In this document: positions 43,125-50,148 of the stretch, one piece after another
How positions within the stretch are numbered: the first letter of the stretch is position 1
How the letters are laid out: each line of letters begins with the position of its first letter
Source: Pseudooceanicola nanhaiensis
GTDB taxonomy: Bacteria > Pseudomonadota > Alphaproteobacteria > Rhodobacterales > Rhodobacteraceae
Reading direction: 5' to 3'
Length of the DNA: 64,000 nt
Assembly: GCF_020171315.1 (NCBI RefSeq)
Contig: NZ_JAIUZP010000008.1
Location: 265,980-329,979, forward strand
Position numbers and translations under genes: made by a program
Notes under the pieces: generated by a model
The model's database searches: none
The model's input: only the letters and a program-made list of their open reading frames with translations
Told to the model about the DNA's origin: nothing

Positions 43125-44441
43125 ATGGAAGCAATCACCAACTTCTCGGTCCGCGTCGTGCAGCGCTGGCTGCCGAGCGCCTTCGTTCTGGCGCTGCTGC
43201 TGACCGTGATCGTTTTCGTCCTCGGCATGGTCGTGGGCGGCGAAGGCCCGATGGCGATGGCCGGGTTCTGGGGCGACGGGTTCGCCAAGCTGTTCAACTT
43301 CGGCATGCAGATGACGCTGGTCCTGCTGACCGGCTACGTTCTGGCCATGACGCCCTTCGTCCAGTCGATGCTGACCGGTCTGACCGGGCTGGCCTCGACG
43401 CCGAAGCAGGCCATGGCGATCACCATCGTCACCAGCTTCGTCTGCTACTACCTGAACTGGGGCTTCGGCATGGTCGCCGGCGCCATCCTGGCCCGCGAGA
43501 TGGGCCGCCGGGTGCACATCCACTTCCCGCTGATCGTGGCCGCGGCCTACGGCGGTGAGCTGGTGCGTGGCCCCTCCTCCTCGATCCCGCTGGTCATCGC
43601 GACCCCGGGCCACTTCCTCGAGGCGCAGATCGGCATCGTGCCGGTGACCCAGACGCTCTACTCGTGGTGGAACATCCTGCTGACGCTGGCCCTGCTGGCG
43701 CTGCTGGTGATCTTCTTCATGTTCCAGAAACAGCCCGCGAAGATCGAGGTCCTGACCGATACCGACGACGACGACAAGGCGCCCGAGATGGACCGCGCCG
43801 ACATGTCGCCCTCCGATCGGCTGGAGCACAGCCGCCTGCCGACGCTCTTCCTCGGCCTTCTGGCGGCGGCCTTCATCATCGACAAGATCGTGGCGGGCAC
43901 CTTCAGCGTGAACCTGAACACGATCATCCTGATCTTCCTGTCGCTGGGCCTCTTGATGCACAAGAGCTCTGCCGCCTATCTCCACGCCGCCGAAAAGGCC
44001 GTGGGGGCTGCACGGGGCATCATCATCCAGTTCCCGCTCTATGCCGGGATCGCCGGGATGATGACCAACTCCGGCCTCGTGACCGAGTTCTCGAACATGA
44101 TGATCTCGATCTCCACGCCTGCCACCTTCCCGGTGGTGACCTTCCTCTCGGCAGGGATCGTGAACTTCTTCATCCCCTCGGGCGGCGGTCAGTGGGCGAT
44201 CCAGGGCCCGATCGTGATGCAGGCGGCCTACGAGATCGGCGCAGACCCCGCGCGGACCATCATGGCCTTCACCTGGGGCGATGGCTGGACCAACCAGATC
44301 CAGCCGTTCTGGGCCCTGCCCCTGCTGGGCGTGGCCGGGCTCTCGGCCCGGGACATCATGGGTTACCTGATCATCTGGCTGGGCATCTCCGGCGTGGCAA
44401 TCGGCGGCACCTTCGTGCTCTTCGCGCTCTTCGGCGCCTGA
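43125..44441 (+). CDS. atoE: Short-chain fatty acid transporter, AtoE family
   Basis: A 438-residue polytopic membrane protein with about eleven helices. WGFGMVAGAILAREMGRRVH, VNFFIPSGGGQWAIQGPIV and FTWGDGWTNQIQPFWALPLL are hallmark AtoE stretches. It is predicted to import acetoacetate or butyrate-like acids. A charged cytoplasmic loop (DTDDDDKAPEMDRADM) lies mid-protein. The ATG at 43125 with TTGAGGAGA as ribosome binding site is clear. Two operator-like palindromes precede it and a terminator follows. Confidence 0.92.
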   Translation: MEAITNFSVRVVQRWLPSAFVLALLLTVIVFVLGMVVGGEGPMAMAGFWGDGFAKLFNFGMQMTLVLLTGYVLAMTPFVQSMLTGLTGLASTPKQAMAITIVTSFVCYYLNWGFGMVAGAILAREMGRRVHIHFPLIVAAAYGGELVRGPSSSIPLVIATPGHFLEAQIGIVPVTQTLYSWWNILLTLALLALLVIFFMFQKQPAKIEVLTDTDDDDKAPEMDRADMSPSDRLEHSRLPTLFLGLLAAAFIIDKIVAGTFSVNLNTIILIFLSLGLLMHKSSAAYLHAAEKAVGAARGIIIQFPLYAGIAGMMTNSGLVTEFSNMMISISTPATFPVVTFLSAGIVNFFIPSGGGQWAIQGPIVMQAAYEIGADPARTIMAFTWGDGWTNQIQPFWALPLLGVAGLSARDIMGYLIIWLGISGVAIGGTFVLFALFGA

Positions 44442-44466
44442 GCCAGCCCCCCCCCCTGACAACGCG

Positions 44467-44496
44467 AAAGCCCGGGCCGATGGACCCGGGCTTTTT
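44467..44496. terminator. Terminator of atoE
   Basis: Ten-base stem AAAGCCCGGG / CCCGGGCTTT (44467-44476, 44485-44494) with T-run; it also faces the convergent DUF3237 gene. Confidence 0.82.
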
Positions 44497-44515
44497 CATG
44501 TCTGGCCGCCTCGGA

Positions 44516-44983
44516 TCAGACCGCGACGAAGGACCGGATGATCACCATCTCGCCGGGCCGCGCGCTTTCCACCGTGCCGAGGAAGAAACGCGTGTTGAGC
44601 CAGGCATAGGGCCCTTCCGGCGCCTCGACCCGGATGTGCGAGCGGCGGTAGGTCGGCTGGCCGGTCTCGTCCTTCACCACCATGGCGTGGTTGCGGATCT
44701 CGATCGTCACGCCGTCGTCGGTCTGCATGTGATAGATCGCCTCCAGCTCCTTCACCCCGTCGCGGCGTTCGCGTTGCAGGTCGAAGCCGCCGGGCAGCAC
44801 GACACCCTTGAAGGGGCGCGGATCGGCGCTCTCGGGCGCCAGCACGCCCTTGAAGGTGCCCCCGGTGATCGGCACCACGTTGCGCACGCCAAGCGGGCCG
44901 GGTCCGTTCACGCGGGTCTTGGAAATCAGCACCTCCGCCTCCCAGCAGGGCAGCAGGCGGGGCTCGGTATTGGAAAAGCTCAT
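44516..44983 (-). CDS. DUF3237 family protein
   Basis: A 155-residue beta-barrel-type protein. GVRNVVPITGGTFKGVLAPE and FKGVVLPGGFDLQ near the middle match the G-x-R-x3-PI-x-GG-x-F-x-G and PGG-x-D signature of DUF3237; AWLNTRFFLGTVE near the C-terminus is also typical. Function unknown; some members occur beside catabolic genes for aromatic or short acids. It is convergent with atoE. Confidence 0.78.
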   Translation of the reverse strand: MSFSNTEPRLLPCWEAEVLISKTRVNGPGPLGVRNVVPITGGTFKGVLAPESADPRPFKGVVLPGGFDLQRERRDGVKELEAIYHMQTDDGVTIEIRNHAMVVKDETGQPTYRRSHIRVEAPEGPYAWLNTRFFLGTVESARPGEMVIIRSFVAV

Positions 44984-45046
44984 GGTCGGTCCTCGTCAGA
45001 TAGTCCCGGCGTAGGAGCCGCCCAACCTCATGACAAGGCAAAAGAA

Positions 45047-45074
45047 AAACCGGGGCGCCCCCACGCCCCGGTTT
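45047..45074 (-). terminator. Terminator of the dctPQM operon
   Basis: Eleven-base stem AAACCGGGGCG / CGCCCCGGTTT (45047-45057, 45064-45074); reading on the minus strand it is followed by TTCTTTTG. It lies 25 bases past the dctM stop. Confidence 0.78.
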
Positions 45075-45098
45075 CCCCTTCCCAGCGATCCGATCCGA

Positions 45099-46493
45099 TC
45101 ACTTCGTGATCGTTTCGGGCCCCATCAACTGGGTTGGAAGCCATGTCGAGATGATCGGCACATAGGTGACGATGATCAGGAAGACGAAGAGCACCGCGAG
45201 GAAGGGCAGCGCCGCCTTCACCACCCGCATCATGGGCATCCCTGCGACACCGGAGGTGACGAAGAGGTTGAGGCCCACGGGCGGAGTGATCATGCCGATC
45301 TCCATGTTCACGACCATGATGATCCCGAGGTGGATCGGGTCGATCCCCAGTTCGATGGCAATCGGGAACACCAGCGGCGCAACGATCACCAGCAGGCCCG
45401 AGGGCTCCATGAACTGGCCGCCGATCAGCAGGATCACGTTGACGATCACGAGGAACATCACCGGGCCGAAACCTGCGGAGAGCATTGCCTCTGCCACATG
45501 CTGGGGCACCTGCTCGTCGGTGAGGACGTGCTTCAGGATCAGCGCGTTGGCAATGACGAACATCAGCGTGATGGTCAGCTTGCCGGCCTCGAAGAGGGTG
45601 CGCTGCGTGTCGCGGTGGAACCATGCGGTGACCAGGGCGATCGGCTTCTGCCACAGGGCACGGCGCTTGCCGCCCCCGCGCTCCGACAGCGGGCCCATGT
45701 CGCGGTAGATGAAGTTTGCCGCGATGAAGGCATAGATCGAGGCCACGGCGGCGGCTTCGGTCGGCGTGAAGATCGCGCCGGTGATGCCGGGGATACCGTA
45801 GATGCCCACCATGATGATGACGATCAGCATGAGGCCCCAGAAGGCGTCACGGAAGCTGTCTGCAACCTCGCCCCAGCCCAGCCAGACGCCCTTGGGCATG
45901 CCCTTGATGCGCGCCATGATGTAGATGGTGACCATCAGCATCAGACCGGCCAGCAGGCCCGGGAAGACCCCGGCGAGGAACATGCGGCCGACGGAGACGT
46001 CGACGGCGGTGGCATAGACGACCATCACGATGGACGGCGGGATCAGGATGCCGAGGGTGCCCGCGTTACAGATCACGCCTGCGGCAAAGTCCTTGGAATA
46101 GCCCGCCTGGGTCATGGCGCCGATGACGATGGAGCCGATGGCGACCACGGTGGCCGGGGACGAGCCCGAAAGTGCCGCGAAGATCATGCAGGCAAAGACG
46201 CCCGCGATGGCAAGGCCGCCCCGCATGTGGCCGACGCAGGCGATGGAGAAGCGGATGATCCGCTTGGCCACGCCGCCGGTGGACATGAAGGAGGAGGCGA
46301 GGATGAAGAAGGGGATCGCCAGCAGGGTGAAGTGGCCGACGAAGGCCTGCATCAGGGTCTGCGCCACCGAGGCCAGCGAGGTGTCGCTGTACCACAGCAG
46401 GAAGAGCACCGACGACATGCCGAGAGAGACGGCGATCGGCACGCCGATCAGCATGAAGCCGACGACGAGTGCGAAGAGAAGCGCGACGGACAT
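45099..46493 (-). CDS. dctM: C4-dicarboxylate TRAP transporter large permease DctM
   Basis: A 464-residue membrane protein of about thirteen helices. LVVGFMLIGVPIAVSLGMSS, LAIPFFILASSFMSTGGVAKR, AGVICNAGTLGILIPPSIVM and NMEIGMITPPVGLNLFV are standard DctM stretches. It provides the sodium-driven path for C4-dicarboxylates delivered by DctP. A charged loop at about 250-280 (LSERGGGKRRALW) is an insertion typical of this subgroup. It starts 3 bases after the dctQ stop. Confidence 0.94.
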   Translation of the reverse strand: MSVALLFALVVGFMLIGVPIAVSLGMSSVLFLLWYSDTSLASVAQTLMQAFVGHFTLLAIPFFILASSFMSTGGVAKRIIRFSIACVGHMRGGLAIAGVFACMIFAALSGSSPATVVAIGSIVIGAMTQAGYSKDFAAGVICNAGTLGILIPPSIVMVVYATAVDVSVGRMFLAGVFPGLLAGLMLMVTIYIMARIKGMPKGVWLGWGEVADSFRDAFWGLMLIVIIMVGIYGIPGITGAIFTPTEAAAVASIYAFIAANFIYRDMGPLSERGGGKRRALWQKPIALVTAWFHRDTQRTLFEAGKLTITLMFVIANALILKHVLTDEQVPQHVAEAMLSAGFGPVMFLVIVNVILLIGGQFMEPSGLLVIVAPLVFPIAIELGIDPIHLGIIMVVNMEIGMITPPVGLNLFVTSGVAGMPMMRVVKAALPFLAVLFVFLIIVTYVPIISTWLPTQLMGPETITK

Positions 46494-46496
46494 GGG

Positions 46497-47165
46497 TCAG
46501 AGATCCCCTTTTCTTTCGCGGACTTCCGCGATTTCGTCTTCGACCTCGTGGCTGGCCACGATGCGGTCGATCTTGCCGGCCCAGATCTTCAGGGCGACCT
46601 GGATGAACCGGAACAGCAGCAGCGCCATGGACAGCGGCAGCACCGCGTAGGGAATGAAGCGCGGCAGCTTTTCATAGGCTTCGCCCTCGTTCATCGCGTC
46701 TTCGAGGAACTTCAGGAAGGCGGGGTTCGGGATGTCGTTGACCTCGTACCAGCTCTTGGCGCGGAACTTGTCCTCGAAGCCGAGCGGGAACCAGCGGCCC
46801 TCGGTCTGCGGCAGGTTGGCGAAGTTGGCCCAGTAGTCCCAGGCGCCCTTGAGCAGCAGCAGCGAGAAGGCGATGCAGACCGCCACGGCGATGAGCGAAA
46901 GCACGCGGCGCACATGCGGCGGGCACATGTCGACGATGGCATCGACGCCGAGGTGCGCGTTCTTCTTCACCGCGTAGGAGGCCCCCAGCAGGACCAGCCA
47001 GCCGAAGAGGAAGACGGTCGCCTCAAGCCCCCAGAGGATGTTCGAGTTGAAGACGTAGCGCGCCACCACGTTGGCGAACGTGATCAGCGTCATGAGCCCG
47101 AGGATCAGCGCAATCAGCGTCTCCTCGATGCGGTCGATGAAGGATTCCCCCGGTGCGGGATGCAT
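46497..47165 (-). CDS. dctQ: C4-dicarboxylate TRAP transporter small permease DctQ
   Basis: A 222-residue four-helix protein. ALILGLMTLITFANVVARYV and LEATVFLFGWLVLLGASYAV are typical. It is longer than usual because of a periplasmic loop of about 60 residues between helices 3 and 4 (FANLPQTEGRWFPLGFEDKF and following), seen in the DctPQM systems of rhodobacters. It associates with DctM. It starts 88 bases after dctP, from which it is separated by two hairpins. Confidence 0.92.
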   Translation of the reverse strand: MHPAPGESFIDRIEETLIALILGLMTLITFANVVARYVFNSNILWGLEATVFLFGWLVLLGASYAVKKNAHLGVDAIVDMCPPHVRRVLSLIAVAVCIAFSLLLLKGAWDYWANFANLPQTEGRWFPLGFEDKFRAKSWYEVNDIPNPAFLKFLEDAMNEGEAYEKLPRFIPYAVLPLSMALLLFRFIQVALKIWAGKIDRIVASHEVEDEIAEVRERKGDL

Positions 47166-47203
47166 GGCCTTCCCCCTCTGGTCTTGGCGTTGGTGGGATG
47201 TAC

Positions 47204-47251
47204 GAAGGGCGCGGCAGGTGCGCCGCGCCCTTCCCCGGTCCGAGGGACCGG
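47204..47251 (-). other. Tandem hairpins between dctP and dctQ
   Basis: GAAGGGCGCGGC (47204-47215) pairs with GCCGCGCCCTTC (47222-47233), and CCGGTCC (47235-47241) with GGACCGG (47245-47251). On the minus strand they follow the dctP stop directly. Without T-runs they probably stabilise dctP mRNA, giving excess binding protein over permease. Confidence 0.65.
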
Positions 47252-47252
47252 A

Positions 47253-48257
47253 TCAGAAGTTGGCGTTGATCGACTGGGCCGCGTCGATGTTCTCCTGGCC
47301 CACGTCGCCGGTGAACTGGGTCCAGACCGGCTTCATCGCCTCGACCCATGCAGCGCGCTGCTCGGGCGTCAGTTCGCGGATGGTGCCGCCGGCATCCAGC
47401 ACGCCCTGGCGGGCGGCGGCGTCAACCTCGGCGATGGCCGCGTTGCGCTCCTTGGTGACCTCGTCGAGGATCGTCAGGAACTGGTCGCGGGTGCCTTCCT
47501 CGAGGCTGTCCAGCCAGTCGACCGAGGCCACGACCATGTAGTCGAGCACGCCGTGGTTGGTCTCGGTGATGCCGTCCTGCACCTCGTAGTACTTCTGGCC
47601 CAGAACGTTCGACCAGGTGTTTTCCTGACCGTCCACAACGCCCTGCTGCAGCGCGCCGTAGACTTCCGAGAAGGCCATTTTCTGGGGCGAGGCGCCGATG
47701 GCTTCCATCTGGGCAACCAGCACGTCGGAGGGCTGCACGCGGAACTTCAGGCCCTTGGCGTCTTCCGGCATGAGCAGCGGCTTGTTGGCCGAGAACTGCT
47801 TGAGGCCGTTGTGCCAGAAGGCGAGGCCCGCGAGGCCGCGGCGCTCCATCGAGGACATCATGTCCTGACCGTTGTCCGAGTTCTGGAACGCGTCCACGGC
47901 TTCCATGTTCTTGAACATGAACGGCAGGTCGAAGATGCGGAAGACCTTGGTAAAGGTCTCGAATTTCGACAGCGAGGGGGCGCCCAGCTGGACATCGCCC
48001 TGCAGCATGGCTTCCAGCAGCTTGTCGTCATCGTAGAGGGTCGAGTTCGGGTACACTTCCATGCACGCCTTGCCGTCCATCTCTTCGTTGACGCGGGTCT
48101 TCAGCAGTTCTGCCGCGATGCCCTTGGGGTGCTTGTCGGTGTTGGTGACGTGGCTGAACTTGATGACGATCTCGCCGGAGTCGCAGCCCGCGGTATCGGC
48201 GTAGGCAGCGGTCACGGACAGGGCCAGAGCCGTGGCGGCGGTGGTCAGGAATTTCAT
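47253..48257 (-). CDS. dctP: C4-dicarboxylate TRAP transporter binding protein DctP
   Basis: A 334-residue periplasmic protein. Signal peptide 1-20 (cleavage after TAAYA). IVIKFSHVTNTDKHPKG, MFKNMEAVDAF, LKFRVQPSDVLVAQMEAIGA (with the conserved Arg that binds the carboxylate) and MAFSEVYGALQQGVVDGQEN are classical DctP regions for malate, succinate or fumarate. The ATG at 48257 has a GGGAGGAGA ribosome binding site. Two DctD-like operator dyads lie about 200-240 bases upstream. Confidence 0.94.
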   Translation of the reverse strand: MKFLTTAATALALSVTAAYADTAGCDSGEIVIKFSHVTNTDKHPKGIAAELLKTRVNEEMDGKACMEVYPNSTLYDDDKLLEAMLQGDVQLGAPSLSKFETFTKVFRIFDLPFMFKNMEAVDAFQNSDNGQDMMSSMERRGLAGLAFWHNGLKQFSANKPLLMPEDAKGLKFRVQPSDVLVAQMEAIGASPQKMAFSEVYGALQQGVVDGQENTWSNVLGQKYYEVQDGITETNHGVLDYMVVASVDWLDSLEEGTRDQFLTILDEVTKERNAAIAEVDAAARQGVLDAGGTIRELTPEQRAAWVEAMKPVWTQFTGDVGQENIDAAQSINANF

Positions 48258-48445
48258 GGGGTCTCCTCCCGGATGAAGATCAAGTGAGTGTGCCGTGGGG
48301 CCGTGGCCCCGGTGTCGGCAAATTCCGTCCTGCACCGGGTCCGCTCAAGCGCTTGTGCATCCACCGTGAGAAATTCACTTTCCCCCTTTCATATCAATGC
48401 CTTGCATTTCACGCGGGTCCGCAATGCGTATGCTGCATGGCAGCA

Positions 48446-48497
48446 TTGTGCGAAATCCCACACACGCCGAAGGGCTGTTTGTGCGGTTTTCCGCACA
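48446..48497. promoter_or_regulatory. Tandem DctD-like operators upstream of dctP
   Basis: Site 1: TGTGCGG TTTT CCGCACA (48480-48497 including flanking base), a perfect dyad. Site 2: TTGTGCGAAATCCCACACA (48446-48464), the same dyad with mismatches. Their centres are about 33 bases apart, near three helical turns. The sequence closely resembles the TGTGCGG-N4-CCGCACA upstream activator bound by rhizobial DctD. The remainder of the 372-base dctP-dctD gap (48258-48629) holds no gene; no convincing -24/-12 sigma-54 promoter was found. Confidence 0.65.
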
Positions 48498-48629
48498 GCC
48501 GTCGCCGAGTTGATTCGTTGCGCGGCGACTCGCGATTCGTCGCGATTCTTGCGCGGCAACCGCGGGAGGGGCCAGATCAGCGCCGCGCCGGTGTCCGCCG
48601 TGCGGGGAAAGCGCCCCGGCCCCGGCCGG

Positions 48630-49862
48630 TCAGCGGAAGTCCTCGGGCTTCAGCCCATAGCGCGCCAGCTTGTCGTAGAAGGTCTTGCGCGGCAGCTTCA
48701 GCGCCTGCGCCGCGGCCGAGGCATGGCCCTCGTGCCGTTTCAGCGCCGCCGCCAGAAGCGAGCGTTCCACCTGCGCCATCTGCTCTGCCAGCCCCAGATC
48801 GGAGCGGTCGGCCTGCATCTCGTCCGGCATGCCCAGCACGAAGCGCATGGCCGCCGACATCAGCGCCCGCGCATTGCCCGGCCAGTCCCGCGCCATGAGC
48901 CCGGCCAGCACGTCAGCGCCCACCTCGGGCGGCTGCAGGCCCGCCTGCTCCGCCGCCTGCGCGACATACTGGCGGAACATCACGGGGATGTCCTCGGGCC
49001 GTTCGGAGAGCGCGGGGATGCGCACCCGCATCACGTCGAGCCGGTAATAGAGATCGGGGCTGAAGCGCCCCTCCGCCACGCGGGCGGCAAGGTCTTCCGA
49101 CGTGCCGCCGAAGAGCCGCGCGGGCAGCCCTTGCTCCAGCCGCTCGGTCAGGGCGAACTGCATGTCGGTGGAGAGCGCGCCGATCTCGTTCAGGAAGAGC
49201 GTGCCCGAGGCCGCCTCGTCACAGGCGGTGTCGAAGCCTTCGCGGGTCAGCCCGGCGGCGGCGCGTTTCAGGAACGGGCGCTTGGCGGCGGGCGACATCA
49301 TGTGGATGACCTCGGCCACCTTGGAGATGCCGGAGCCCGGCGCGCCGTCGATCAGCACCTCGGTCCGGGCCTGCGCCGCGAGGCGGGCCTGATCGCGCAG
49401 GGTCTCGGAGAGCGCGGAGGAGCCGAAGATCAGCCGAGCGGCGGGATCGCCCGCCTCCAGCTGTGCCTTCAGGCGACGGTTCTCCAGCACCAGCTCGCGG
49501 GTCTTCAGCGCCCGTTCGATCACCGGCAGCAGCTCGCCCGGCCCGCAGGGTTTCTCGAGGAAGCCGAAGGCGCCCTTGTCCATCGCCGAGACCGCCATGG
49601 GAATGTCGCCCTCCCCGGTCAACAGGATCACCGGAAGCTCCGGGTCGATCCCCTGGGTATGGGCCAGCAGGTGGAAGCCGTCGCGCCCGGGCATCCGGAT
49701 GTCCGAGAGGATGACGCCCTCGAAATCGCGCGAGATATGGTCCTTGGCCTCGATGAAGGATCCCGCCTTGGTGGGCAGCAGATCGGCAAGGTCGAGGGTC
49801 TGGGCAAGGGCATCGCGCACGGCGATGTCATCGTCCACGACGAGGACGCGGCGGGTGGTCAT
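48630..49862 (-). CDS. dctD: NtrC-family response regulator DctD with degenerate AAA+ domain
   Basis: A 410-residue protein: receiver domain 1-120 (Asp54 in LSDIRMPG), AAA+ domain about 140-335 and Fis-type helix-turn-helix about 370-405 (AAAQALKLPRKTFYDKLARY). The AAA+ domain is degraded. At the P-loop it reads GAPGSGISK, with Ile where the Walker A Lys should be; Walker B is TLFLNEI with Asn for Asp; the sigma-54-contacting GAFTGA loop is absent between residues 195 and 220. It probably regulates dctPQM by another mechanism, as NtrC does in Rhodobacter. dctB lies upstream on the same strand after 286 bases. Confidence 0.85.
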   Translation of the reverse strand: MTTRRVLVVDDDIAVRDALAQTLDLADLLPTKAGSFIEAKDHISRDFEGVILSDIRMPGRDGFHLLAHTQGIDPELPVILLTGEGDIPMAVSAMDKGAFGFLEKPCGPGELLPVIERALKTRELVLENRRLKAQLEAGDPAARLIFGSSALSETLRDQARLAAQARTEVLIDGAPGSGISKVAEVIHMMSPAAKRPFLKRAAAGLTREGFDTACDEAASGTLFLNEIGALSTDMQFALTERLEQGLPARLFGGTSEDLAARVAEGRFSPDLYYRLDVMRVRIPALSERPEDIPVMFRQYVAQAAEQAGLQPPEVGADVLAGLMARDWPGNARALMSAAMRFVLGMPDEMQADRSDLGLAEQMAQVERSLLAAALKRHEGHASAAAQALKLPRKTFYDKLARYGLKPEDFR

Positions 49863-49916
49863 GGGAGAAGGTCCGAGGTTGGGAGACGGTGTAGGGACGC
49901 CTGCGGCGGGCGGGAT

Positions 49917-49995
49917 TGGGGCCGGGTTTGGGGGCTGTCTGCCCCCCTTGGCCCTGACGGGCCAATTCCCCCCGAGGATACTTGGGAAACGGAAA
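49917..49995. repeat. Family B GC-rich intergenic repeat, copy 4
   Basis: TTTGGGGGCTGTCTGCCCCC, then GGCCCTGACGGGCC hairpin, then CCAATTCCCCCCGAGGATAC and an A-rich end. Orientation equals copy 1. It fills much of the 286-base gap between dctB and dctD, which otherwise shows nothing. Confidence 0.65.
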
Positions 49996-50148
49996 GCTTA
50001 GCCGGGGCACCGGGGAAGAGATGACGTGTACGCTGTGCCAGCTGTGGGAAGCGGGTGGCGCCCGGTGACGGTGCCTGCATGCGAGTGGAGTGACCTGCGG
50101 CGGTGCGGGGTCCGCGGCAGTGCGGCGCCGGAGCCGGGGGACGGCCGG

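Noticed and set aside
45030..48287. Open frame of 1085 codons on the plus strand across dctM, dctQ and dctP
   Set aside because: Antisense to three well-supported transporter genes; composition (His/Asp/Glu/Arg runs) is that of a reverse-complement shadow.
48258..48440. Sigma-54 promoter for dctP
   Set aside because: The only GG-N10-GC match on the minus strand (near 48350) departs from TGGCACG-N4-TTGC at most other positions and lies far from the DctD-like sites.
48288..50024. Open frame of 578 codons on the plus strand across dctD
   Set aside because: Antisense to dctD, which has clear receiver and Fis domains; no motif in the opposite frame.
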